The translations under genes were made by a program, and so were the position numbers. A stretch of 32,083 bases of DNA from Candidatus Amesbacteria bacterium GW2011_GWA1_47_20 (GTDB lineage Bacteria > Patescibacteriota > Microgenomatia > CAZETR01 > Amesbacteraceae): the NCBI GenBank assembly GCA_001002405.1, contig LCOA01000003.1:1-32083 (forward strand), given 5' to 3'. Of this stretch, positions 6,778 to 13,276 are shown one piece after another. The notes beneath the pieces were generated by a model that worked only from the letters and a program-made list of their open reading frames with translations, was not told the origin of the DNA and made no database searches. Position 1 is the stretch's first letter; each line of letters opens with the position of its first letter.

Positions 6778-7357
6778 GATGAAGCAAAAGACGAAGCGAA
6801 AATTGAGAGTGGGGGTGATAACGATTCTGAAGATGCTGGATAGATATGCGGATTGGTTGGTAGTTCCGTCTAAATACGAATCATATCGAAGACTGAAACA
6901 AGGTTTTAATTTCGATGTGGAGGATGAGTTTTGGAAAGAGTACTATGCCAGTAGCGTTAAAGATGGAGTCGAAAGATTGTTGCGTAAGGGGAGGATCGAA
7001 ATGCGGGAAGTGGATGGGAAAACGGAGGTACGGATTACTGATAAAGGAAAAACGGAGATTATCAGGGGAAGTCTTGATGAGTTGGGTATTACTAAGCCGT
7101 CAACGTGGGACGGGAAATGGCGGATGGTATTTTTTGATGTAGACGAATTAAATAAGAGCCGGCGGGACGGATTAAGTAGATGGCTAAAAAAGTTAGGGCT
7201 GAGAAGAATGCAGAGAAGCGTATACGTATACCCGTACCCTTTAGAAAAAGAGATAAGTTTTCTGCGTGAGGTTTTGGGGGTGCCGCATGGAGTGAAGCTG
7301 GTGACGGCGGAAAAAATCGAAAACGATGAGGACTTGAGAGAAATATTCGATTTGTAA
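6776..7357 (+). CDS. PaaX-like/Cas2-fold protein with winged-helix N-terminus
   Basis: 193 aa. The N-terminal half (RVGVITILKMLDRYADWLVV, then SVKDGVERLLRKGRIEMRE and VRITDKGKTEII) looks like a winged helix. The C-terminal half begins WDGKWRMVFFDVDE and continues RDGLSRWLKKLGLRRMQRSV and YVYPYP, the ferredoxin-like Cas2-type domain found in PaaX-family regulators. No cas1 or CRISPR repeats are nearby, so this is not a CRISPR adaptation gene. The start codon overlaps repeat A and the stop abuts repeat C, so the gene sits as a self-contained unit between pilC and the pilin genes. DNA-binding regulation by its own flanking palindromes is inferred, not shown. The second ATG (6779) is an alternative start. 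Confidence 0.8.
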   Translation: MMKQKTKRKLRVGVITILKMLDRYADWLVVPSKYESYRRLKQGFNFDVEDEFWKEYYASSVKDGVERLLRKGRIEMREVDGKTEVRITDKGKTEIIRGSLDELGITKPSTWDGKWRMVFFDVDELNKSRRDGLSRWLKKLGLRRMQRSVYVYPYPLEKEISFLREVLGVPHGVKLVTAEKIENDEDLREIFDL

Positions 7358-7396
7358 TTTTACGACAAAGTACGCTATAGCGTAGGTTGGTGTAAT
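7358..7396 (+). repeat. Repeat C: short relative of repeat A
   Basis: It has TTTACGAC at one end and GGTGTAA at the other, the same ends as repeats A and B, but with only a 14-bp perfect palindrome (TACGCTATAGCGTA, 7371-7384) between them. It starts directly after the stop codon of the Cas2-like gene. It looks like repeat A with the inner ~46 bp missing. It could also act as a hairpin between that gene and the pilin operon. Confidence 0.75.
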
Positions 7397-7432
7397 GGGT
7401 GGGATCTGGTAGATTAGATATAGGAAGCAGAT

Positions 7433-7810
7433 ATGAAGCGAGGATTTACATTGATTGAAATGATTGTGGTGATGGCTATTGGAGCGGTGGTGATTACGGC
7501 CACCACCGTAAATTTGTTGGGTGGCCAGCGGCGGGTAGCTAAATTATCGGGAGTGGAACAGCTGGTAGCAGATATCCGGACGGCGCAAGTAAAGACCATG
7601 ATGGGGGCCGGGGCGGGGGTAATTGATTTGGCGGCGGTGGATTTGGATAACAATTTGACCGTGAGTTCCAGTTATCCGGACAACACCATTACACTTACTC
7701 CGATTTCTGGGGAAACAGAGGCGGGGACGGTGACATTGACGGATGATACAGACGGAACTGTTAAAACGTTATATATCAATGTCTATGGCGTGGTTACCCA
7801 AGTTGACTAA
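7433..7810 (+). CDS. Type IV pilin-like protein (pseudopilin)
   Basis: 125 aa with a class III (prepilin peptidase) signal: MKRG then FTLIEMIVVMAIGAVVITAT, with Glu at mature position 5 and one N-terminal hydrophobic helix. The C-terminal part is short and rich in Thr/Val/Asp, as in GspH/FimT-type minor pilins. A good Shine-Dalgarno AGGAAG (7422-7427) lies 5 nt before ATG 7433, and an extended -10 (TGg TAGATT, 7407-7415) lies just upstream, giving a short leader. This is the first gene of a coupled set of pilin-like genes. I cannot assign a minor pilin name. Confidence 0.9.
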   Translation: MKRGFTLIEMIVVMAIGAVVITATTVNLLGGQRRVAKLSGVEQLVADIRTAQVKTMMGAGAGVIDLAAVDLDNNLTVSSSYPDNTITLTPISGETEAGTVTLTDDTDGTVKTLYINVYGVVTQVD

Positions 7811-9623
7811 AGGCCAGTCGCTGGTGGAACTCTTGGTGGCCATGGGCTTGGCGGCTATTCTAATTCCAGCATTTATGGCCGGGGTCATGGCTAGCCGGGA
7901 AGGGTGGGCCCAACAGGAGCAGAGGCTGGCGGGGACAGCCAGTTTACGGGAGGCGGTGGAAGCGGTGCGGGCGGTGCGGAATAGAGGCTGGACGAGCTTT
8001 GCGGTAAACGGGGTGTACCATCCAGTAGTGGCAGCTGGCAATTGGCAATTGGCAATTGGCAGTGAAGTGTTGGGAGATTTGACCCGGAGTGTAGTGATTT
8101 CAGACTATGTGCGTGGTGGCCAAGTAGATCCGTCGACAAAAAATGTCGTGGTGACGGTGAGCTGGTCTAGTCCATTGGCTAACAGTGTGGCTAGTGCTTT
8201 GGTAATGACTCGGTATTTGGACAATTTGGTGTACACGGAAACAACTGAAGCCCAATTTAATGCTGGTGTAAAATCCGCAACATTTGTTACAAACACAGCG
8301 GGGGGTGAGGTAGTGTTGGGAGCGGGTGGACAGGGAGACTGGTGCAATCCCAACTTGTCTATCGCGGCTCTGGATTTGCCTAAAAGCGGAGTGGCTAATG
8401 CGCTGACGGCCATTGAAGGCCGGGCGTTTGCGGGAACAGGGGAAAATGCCTCCGGAGTATCTTTTGCTAATGTGACTATTTCCAATGCTAACCCACCGGT
8501 GGCAGCTATCGCCGGGACTTTTGACGGGTTCAAAACAAACGGGGTATTTGGAGAGGCTGACTATGCATATTTGGCCACGGATTCAAATTCCAAGGAGATA
8601 GAAATCATAAACCTGACAACCAATCCGTATTCGGAGGCGGGGTATTTTAACGCTCCGGGTAACGGATCCGGAGACAGCGTGTGGGTGGCAGGAAATGTGG
8701 GATATATGACGGACGGGGCCAAGCTTTATACTTTTGACTTGTCCAGTAAGTCCGGATCTCGGGCCCAATTGGGAGTGGTGAATTTGGCGGATGAGGGCCG
8801 ACGAGTAGTGGTGTCCGGAACGTATGCCTATGTGGCGACGGAAGACACTTCTGGCCAGCTGCAGATTGTGGACGTGAGCAATCCGGCCGCGATGACGGTG
8901 GTGGGGCAAGCGGGTCTGGCCGGAGGAGGGGAGGCCACGGACGTGTATATCAACGCTTCGGCTTCGCGGGCGTATGTGACGGCGGGTAAATTATTTATAG
9001 TGGATATTTCTACAAAAACCGGTAGCCGGCCGACGGTGGGCAGCTACAATACGTCTGGCATGATGCCTAAAGGAGTGATAGGAGTGAGTGGGAATAAATT
9101 GATAGTAGTGGGTAGCGGGGGGGAGGAATATCAAGTGGTGGATGTAACGACAGAAGGCAGTCCCAGTCGATGCGGAGGGTTGAACGTGGACACGGGGGTT
9201 AATGGAGTGGCGTCGGTGATGGAACAGGACGGAGATGCGTATTCGTACATTATTACTGGGGACGCGGGGGCGGAGTTTAGGACGATTGCCGGCGGGCCCG
9301 GGGGCAGATATTCATCTTCCGGGACGTTTGAGTCGGCGGCCCTGGACCCGGGGTACTCCACGTCTTATAACCGCATAAGTTTTACGGGGGCGACTCCGTC
9401 AGAGACAACGCTTACCGCACAGACGGCGGTCTCGGTAGATTGTCAAAGTTATACATTTGTGGGACCGGATGGAACCAGTGGAACATTTTACTCGGTGACG
9501 GGAGGAAGTTTGCCTTTGGGGTACAACACTGGGCGGTGCTTTAAATATAAGTTGTATTTAACAACTACCGATGCGGGGACGACCCCGGTGTTTTATGATT
9601 TAACTGTGAATTATTCACCATGA
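7779..9623 (+). CDS. Large pseudopilin with C-terminal beta-propeller (LVIVD-like repeats)
   Basis: About 614 aa from ATG 7779 (ATG 7785 also possible). It overlaps the previous gene. It opens with a prepilin-like signal (KLTKG then QSLVELLVAMGLAAIL). After a pilin-like N-terminal domain, repeated units such as SGTYAYVATEDTSGQLQIVD, ASRAYVTAGKLFIVDIS and AGNVGYMTDGAKLYTFD match the LVIVD beta-propeller repeat pattern. The C-terminus is a beta-rich segment ending TPVFYDLTVNYSP. This architecture suggests a pilus-tip adhesin in a minor-pilin complex, by analogy with PilY1/PilV-like tip proteins; the role is inferred. A 7-bp tandem repeat lies at 8037-8061. Confidence 0.85.
   Translation: MSMAWLPKLTKGQSLVELLVAMGLAAILIPAFMAGVMASREGWAQQEQRLAGTASLREAVEAVRAVRNRGWTSFAVNGVYHPVVAAGNWQLAIGSEVLGDLTRSVVISDYVRGGQVDPSTKNVVVTVSWSSPLANSVASALVMTRYLDNLVYTETTEAQFNAGVKSATFVTNTAGGEVVLGAGGQGDWCNPNLSIAALDLPKSGVANALTAIEGRAFAGTGENASGVSFANVTISNANPPVAAIAGTFDGFKTNGVFGEADYAYLATDSNSKEIEIINLTTNPYSEAGYFNAPGNGSGDSVWVAGNVGYMTDGAKLYTFDLSSKSGSRAQLGVVNLADEGRRVVVSGTYAYVATEDTSGQLQIVDVSNPAAMTVVGQAGLAGGGEATDVYINASASRAYVTAGKLFIVDISTKTGSRPTVGSYNTSGMMPKGVIGVSGNKLIVVGSGGEEYQVVDVTTEGSPSRCGGLNVDTGVNGVASVMEQDGDAYSYIITGDAGAEFRTIAGGPGGRYSSSGTFESAALDPGYSTSYNRISFTGATPSETTLTAQTAVSVDCQSYTFVGPDGTSGTFYSVTGGSLPLGYNTGRCFKYKLYLTTTDAGTTPVFYDLTVNYSP
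8037..8061 (+). repeat. (GGCAATT)3.6 tandem repeat inside the beta-propeller pilin gene
   Basis: Three full heptamers plus GGCA, coding part of the peptide AGNWQLAIGS. The unit length is not a multiple of three, so gain or loss of one unit would shift the frame of the large pilin gene. Confidence 0.75.
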
Positions 9624-9994
9624 AGAAAGCCTTTACTTTGATTGAACTATTGATATATATGGGTTTAGTGGGGTTGTTTTTGGTGGTGTTGACTAATATG
9701 CTGGCGACGATTTTGGAGACTCAAGAAGAATCGGCTGCAGCGTCTCTGGTAGACATTGACGGGCGATACATTTTGTCCAGAATCGCCTATGATGCAAACA
9801 TCATGGTTTTGACTCCCCAAGCCTACTCGCTCGTGGAGGGCAACTTGTTGGCAGGTGGAGTGAGATTAAATAGTTACGACAGTGTAATTAGTGAGTGGAG
9901 TGTGACCAGAGTGGATGATACAGCTAGAGTTAGTTTTACGGTGGCGTCGGGGGATCGGAGCCGAGCTTTTTCCACGGCGGTGGGACTAAGATGA
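9620..9994 (+). CDS. Minor pilin-like protein
   Basis: 124 aa with an N-terminal class III signal (MKKA then FTLIELLIYMGLVGLFLVVL). Glu is at mature position 5, followed by one hydrophobic helix and a compact polar domain (LVDIDGRYILSRIAYDAN). The length and the GRYILSRI stretch recall PilW/GspJ-type minor pilins, but the name is not certain. It is joined to both neighbours by ATGA overlaps (9620-9623, 9991-9994), implying translational coupling. Confidence 0.85.
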   Translation: MKKAFTLIELLIYMGLVGLFLVVLTNMLATILETQEESAAASLVDIDGRYILSRIAYDANIMVLTPQAYSLVEGNLLAGGVRLNSYDSVISEWSVTRVDDTARVSFTVASGDRSRAFSTAVGLR

Positions 9995-10371
9995 CCCTTC
10001 GACTTCGCTCAGGGCAAACATTAGTAGTGCTTTTGGTATTTGTGGCTATGGCCATGGCAGTGGTATCGGCGGCGGTGGCGGTGGTAATTTCCAATACCCA
10101 AAGCGGAAGCCGGTATGAGCTGGGCCAGATGGCCTTGGGACTGGCGGAATCCGGGGCAGAGGAAGCCTTGTTGTTGCTCTTGCGGGATCCTAGTTTTGCC
10201 GGTGAGACATTGACAACGGTTGATGGGACGGCCACAATTAGTGTGACTGGGTCTGATCCAAAAACTATAAACTCTGTCGCAACCGTGGAGGGGGCCACCC
10301 GAAAGATTCAGGTGGTGGCGGATTATACGGTGGGAGTTTTGGAAGTTCAGACCTGGAGGGAGATTGAATGA
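9991..10371 (+). CDS. PilX/GspK-like minor pilin
   Basis: 126 aa. It begins MTLRLRSG then QTLVVLLVFVAMAMAVVSAA, a pseudopilin-type leader and helix, followed by AEEALLLLLRDPSF, which matches the 'AxxGxeeAl' region after the helix in PilX-like proteins. The leader MTLRLRSGQ is coded by a repeat word (9995-10014, see repeat entry), so an inserted repeat appears to have supplied the prepilin leader. It is coupled by ATGA to both neighbours. Confidence 0.78.
   Translation: MTLRLRSGQTLVVLLVFVAMAMAVVSAAVAVVISNTQSGSRYELGQMALGLAESGAEEALLLLLRDPSFAGETLTTVDGTATISVTGSDPKTINSVATVEGATRKIQVVADYTVGVLEVQTWREIE
9995..10014 (+). repeat. Dispersed word CCCTTCGACTTCGCTCAGGG
   Basis: A 20-bp sequence with inverted CCCT/AGGG ends, placed in frame right after the ATG of the PilX-like gene, where it codes LRLRSG. 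From general knowledge, words of this type are common in CPR and some other bacterial genomes. Related motifs in this window are in recR (about 17494-17518) and rpmE (about 28420-28444). Confidence 0.65.
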
Positions 10372-11378
10372 AGAAAACAATACCGACTATAGTCAGTGTG
10401 TCTAGAGGGGGGCTGTCGGTGTGTGGCGCACAGATCAACGGATTGCTTAAGATGCCATTTGGGGTGGAGATGGTCAAGGACCTAAATGTGGTGGGGCTGG
10501 CGGAATTGACGGCGCAAATAAAGAAATTTGTGGAAACGAACAAAATTTCGGTATCTGATTTGGTAGTAGTTCTGGATGCGGAAACATACTTCGAGAGGCA
10601 GTTGACGGGAGGCACAGACGAGAAGATGGCGGAGGAAGTGCAGGAATTTGTGGACAGCGTACCCTTGGCTAGCTTGAGCTCCAAAGTGTTTAAGGCGAAC
10701 GGTAAATATCATGTGGTGGTAATTAACCGCAGACTATATGAATCGGTGCGGACGGCTTTTGAATCTCTGGGTTTCGTGGTTAAGGCAGTGGTGCCGGAAT
10801 TGGTGTTGGGAGTGGTGGGAGTTGGGTCTACATTTGATACCAATGCCTGCCGGTTGATCTTGAAGAAGATGGGGTACGTGATGGAAAACAGTTTTGTGGG
10901 AGTAACTCATGTGCACACAGATGACGAAAGTTGGGTAAATAAGAATCAGAAAACTGCCACTATTATGGCGGTTGGGGCGATTATGGTGGCGGTTTTGGGG
11001 GTGGGGTTGGTGGCATGGCAGACAATTTCTGCCCGGCAAGCGGCGGTTGCCCGGGCCAAAGCCAGACAGACCCGTGTGGTGCAGATTTCGCCTAGTCCAA
11101 CTCCTACTCCAGCTACTGTTGTTTTGACGATGCGGGTAGTCAACGCCACCGGGGTGGCCGGCGAGGCTCAAAAAGTGCGGGATGATTTGGTCCGATTGGG
11201 ATTTGCCAACATTGAAACGGCGACGGGAGCAAAGACCGATAAAACCTTGACGGTATTTTCCCCGCGGGTGAGCCAGGCGGACAGACAGAAGGTATTGGCT
11301 GTCGTGGGGGGAACGTCCCGAGAGAATACCCAAAGCCAATTTGACGTTTTGATCACCTTGGGACAAGTTACCCCTTGA
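10368..11378 (+). CDS. PilM-like N-domain, membrane helix and LytR_C-type C-domain
   Basis: 336 aa. The first ~190 residues (IVSVSRGGLSVCGAQI, then SDLVVVLDAETYFERQLTG, then SVRTAFESLGFVVKAVVPE) resemble part of the actin-like PilM fold. One membrane helix follows (IMAVGAIMVAVLGVGLVAWQ, ~195-215), then a Pro/Ser/Thr linker (ISPSPTPTPAT). The C-terminal domain MRVVNATGVAGEAQKVRDDL continues to FDVLITLG, a LytR C-terminal-like domain. The order places the PilM-like part in the cytoplasm and the LytR_C part outside. In the pilus operon it may do the jobs of PilM/N/O in a single chain; that is inference. It overlaps the previous gene by ATGA. Confidence 0.65.
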   Translation: MKKTIPTIVSVSRGGLSVCGAQINGLLKMPFGVEMVKDLNVVGLAELTAQIKKFVETNKISVSDLVVVLDAETYFERQLTGGTDEKMAEEVQEFVDSVPLASLSSKVFKANGKYHVVVINRRLYESVRTAFESLGFVVKAVVPELVLGVVGVGSTFDTNACRLILKKMGYVMENSFVGVTHVHTDDESWVNKNQKTATIMAVGAIMVAVLGVGLVAWQTISARQAAVARAKARQTRVVQISPSPTPTPATVVLTMRVVNATGVAGEAQKVRDDLVRLGFANIETATGAKTDKTLTVFSPRVSQADRQKVLAVVGGTSRENTQSQFDVLITLGQVTP

Positions 11379-11404
11379 CAAGGGTTATTAAGCAGGTCTT
11401 TAAT
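11375..11404 (+). promoter_or_regulatory. Strong promoter for the major pilin gene (leaderless)
   Basis: A perfect -35 TTGACA (11375-11380) overlaps the stop codon of the preceding gene. After an 18-nt spacer comes TTTAAT (11399-11404), then 7 nt to ATG 11412. Transcription is predicted to start at or one base from the ATG. This gives the major pilin its own transcription unit. Confidence 0.7.
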
Positions 11405-11411
11405 TAAATTG

Positions 11412-11855
11412 ATGAGGAAGGCTTTTACGCTGATCGAACTGCTGGTAGTGATTGGGGTGTTGTCCGTACTTTTGGTAATTACACTGGTGGCTATTAATCC
11501 AGCTCGGCAGTTTTCATTGGCCAACAATACGAAGCGGCAGAGCGATGTGAACTCGATTCTGAACGCAGTCCATCAATATGCGGCTGATAACAAAGGAAGA
11601 TTGCCAGCTGGGATCACAGATGTGGTACAGGCTATTTCTACCGGAGCAGCAGATGTGTGCTCAGATTTAGTAACTGACTATTTGGCTGCGCTGCCTGTAG
11701 ACCCATTGACCAACAACGGAGCTTCGATAACCGATTGTGCAGCGGTAGGTGGGTATACTACTGGATATACGGTGGTCAAAAGCGCGACCAATAATCGGGT
11801 GACGGTGGCAGCTCCTGACGCAGAATTAAGCCAAGTGATATCGGTGATGCGCTAA
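11412..11855 (+). CDS. pilA: Major type IV pilin-like protein
   Basis: 147 aa. The class III leader is MRKA, then FTLIELLVVIGVLSVLLVIT with Glu at mature position 5, followed by a helix and INPARQFSLANNTKRQSDVN. The remainder carries YAADNKGRLPAGI, two Cys (VCSDLV and ITDCAAVGG) that could form a loop disulfide, and a YTVVKSATNNRVTV beta segment typical of CPR type IVa-like pilins. The strong leaderless promoter and position at the end of the cluster favour a major subunit role, which is inferred. A TTG three bases upstream is in frame, but ATG 11412 fits the promoter spacing. Confidence 0.88.
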   Translation: MRKAFTLIELLVVIGVLSVLLVITLVAINPARQFSLANNTKRQSDVNSILNAVHQYAADNKGRLPAGITDVVQAISTGAADVCSDLVTDYLAALPVDPLTNNGASITDCAAVGGYTTGYTVVKSATNNRVTVAAPDAELSQVISVMR

Positions 11856-11864
11856 AGCCCCTGG

Positions 11865-11876
11865 TATAATAGACAT
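11865..11876 (+). promoter_or_regulatory. Extended -10 TGgTATAAT, 6 nt before the HIT gene ATG
   Basis: TATAAT at 11865-11870 with TGG directly before it; the ATG is at 11877. Initiation is predicted at the start codon. Confidence 0.7.
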
Positions 11877-12278
11877 ATGCAGGATTGTATTTTTTGTAAG
11901 GTTGTGGCGGGGGAGGTACCGGCAGAAAAGGTGTGGGAAGATGAAAAATACTTGGCGATTTTGGATATCAACCCATATCGTGAAGGGCAAACATTAGTGA
12001 TGCCGAAGGCCCATTGGGACTCGTATGTGTTTGATATGCCGGAGGGGGAAATGGCGGGTTTGTATTTGGCAGCTAGAAAAGTGGCTAAAACGTTGGACAA
12101 GACATTGGGGACGCTGCGGACTTGTCAGCTGATGGAGGGTTTGGGGGTAAATCATGCCCATATAAAGTTGTATCCTACCCGTCCAAACGAGATGCAGGAG
12201 GGGTTGGTACCACTAGGGAGGAAAGCAGAGACGTTAAAGTTAGTGGAAATTGCTAAAAAAATAAGAGGGGAGGGGTGA
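11877..12278 (+). CDS. HIT-family nucleotide hydrolase/transferase
   Basis: 133 aa. The N-terminal CIFCKVVAGEVPAEKVWED and the ILDINPYREGQTLVMPKAHW segment are typical of HIT proteins. The catalytic triad region reads NHAHIKLYP rather than the canonical HVHIHIIP: two histidines are kept and the third is Lys-shifted. CxxC at the N-terminus may bind zinc. HIT proteins usually hydrolyse dinucleoside polyphosphates or AMP-lysine-type adducts; the altered last histidine leaves activity uncertain. It has its own leaderless promoter and is followed 9 bp later by rpsU. Confidence 0.88.
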   Translation: MQDCIFCKVVAGEVPAEKVWEDEKYLAILDINPYREGQTLVMPKAHWDSYVFDMPEGEMAGLYLAARKVAKTLDKTLGTLRTCQLMEGLGVNHAHIKLYPTRPNEMQEGLVPLGRKAETLKLVEIAKKIRGEG

Positions 12279-12287
12279 AACAAATTT

Positions 12288-12482
12288 ATGCCTACAGTGG
12301 TACGCAGAAAACCTGGCCAATCCGATGACAAGTTGATTGCTGACTTTAGAAAGAAAGTTTTGGCAGACGAAGTGTTGTTGGAGCTAAAGAAACGGGAGTT
12401 TTACAAGAAACCCTCACTGGTCAAACAGGAAAAAATCAAAGAGAGGAGGGCCAACCGGTATGTCAAACGCAGATCGTATTAA
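12288..12482 (+). CDS. rpsU: 30S ribosomal protein S21
   Basis: 64 aa, highly basic, with the S21 pattern VVRRKPGQSDDKLIADFRKK and a C-terminal KQEKIKERRANRYVKRRSY. S21 binds near the anti-Shine-Dalgarno end of 16S rRNA and helps initiation. A purine-rich GGGAGGGG lies ~13 nt before the ATG. The 3' end overlaps yqeY by 23 bp; rpsU-yqeY is a common pair in bacteria. Confidence 0.92.
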   Translation: MPTVVRRKPGQSDDKLIADFRKKVLADEVLLELKKREFYKKPSLVKQEKIKERRANRYVKRRSY

Positions 12483-12891
12483 GGCTGATTTAACAGTAGC
12501 CATGAAATCAGGAGATGCCCTGAAGGTGTCTGTTTTGCGAATGCTGATCAGCGCCTTGGGATACAAACAGATAGATGTACAGCGCGACTTGACGGACGAG
12601 GACGTAGTGGTGGTGGTGCAAAATGAGGCCAAGAAACGCCGGGAGGCCATCGAATCGTTTGAGAAAGCCGGACGAGTGGAATCGGCGACCAAGGAGAAAC
12701 GGGAGCTGGAAATTTTACAAGCATATATGCCAAAACTTATGAGCGAGGAAGAAGTTCTGGCTGAACTGTCCAAGATGGATTTGCCTAAAGATTTTGGGCA
12801 AGCAATGAGAGTTGCCGCCCCATTGTTTAAAGGAAAAGCAGACGGAAGTTTAGTAGCTAGGCTAGTCAATGAAAAAATTAGCCAATCCTAG
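12460..12891 (+). CDS. yqeY: GatB/YqeY domain protein
   Basis: 143 aa. It has the YqeY pattern: RIKADLTVAMKSGDALKVSVLRMLISALG, DLTDEDVVVVVQNEAKKRREAI, EKRELEILQAYMPKLMSEEE. It shares the tRNA-binding helical domain of GatB but stands alone; its exact role is unknown. The Shine-Dalgarno AGGAGG sits ~10 nt before the ATG, inside rpsU. It overlaps ybeY by 23 bp. Confidence 0.93.
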   Translation: MSNADRIKADLTVAMKSGDALKVSVLRMLISALGYKQIDVQRDLTDEDVVVVVQNEAKKRREAIESFEKAGRVESATKEKRELEILQAYMPKLMSEEEVLAELSKMDLPKDFGQAMRVAAPLFKGKADGSLVARLVNEKISQS

Positions 12892-13153
12892 TGTCGTAGA
12901 GAAAACAGTTAGGGAGCACGGAATAATGGGGAAATACGAAGTTGGAGTGTACCAGGCAAGTGAAGATGAGGTGAAGAAATTGTGGGATGGCCAGCCGCAC
13001 AATGTACTGTCGTTTCCACTGGAACTGGATAAAACATACCCTGACGGGGTGATTCGCTTGGGGGATATTGTGGTGTGCAAGACAGACATAGAACGGTTTG
13101 AATCTTTGGTCGAACACGCCTGCCTGCATCTCCTGGGCATTCACCACAACTAA
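12869..13153 (+). CDS. ybeY: Short YbeY-like endoribonuclease / rRNA maturation factor
   Basis: 94 aa; typical YbeY is ~150 aa, so ~50 N-terminal residues are missing. Recognisable parts are HNVLSFPLE (the T-D-V-L-S-F-P motif), RLGDIVVCK (LGDI-V/I-I-C), and the zinc site EHACLHLLGIHHN. This matches the HxxxHxxxGxxH core, with His instead of the usual Asp-His pair at the end. YbeY is a single-strand RNase involved in 16S 3' processing and 70S quality control. The start overlaps yqeY. The stop codon TAA shares its last base with repeat B. Confidence 0.85.
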   Translation: MKKLANPSVVEKTVREHGIMGKYEVGVYQASEDEVKKLWDGQPHNVLSFPLELDKTYPDGVIRLGDIVVCKTDIERFESLVEHACLHLLGIHHN

Positions 13154-13239
13154 TTTACAACAGCTTACGCTATATGCAATAAGGCACGAAGACCTTATTC
13201 ATATATACCTTCGGGCCTATAGCGGAGAGTGTCGTAAAT
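13153..13239 (-). repeat. Repeat B: 87-bp element, inverted copy of repeat A
   Basis: Read on the minus strand it aligns to repeat A end to end without gaps. There are ten differences: positions 7, 10, 11, 14, 15, 16, 33, 48, 77 and 80. Positions 33 and 48 turn two GC pairs of the inner stem into G-U pairs, 7 turns A-U into G-U, and 80 repairs a mismatch. The others lie in the predicted unpaired spacers or next to them. It fills the gap between ybeY and the HELWH gene. No gene within. Confidence 0.88.
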
Positions 13240-13276
13240 TTTGGGGTAGAGTGGAGATGATAGAATAATTGTAGAT

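Noticed and set aside
6776-7357. Cas2-like protein as a sign of a CRISPR-Cas system
   Set aside because: No cas1, other cas genes or regularly spaced direct repeats in the window. The flanking repeats are palindromes, not an array, and the winged-helix N-terminus fits the PaaX type.
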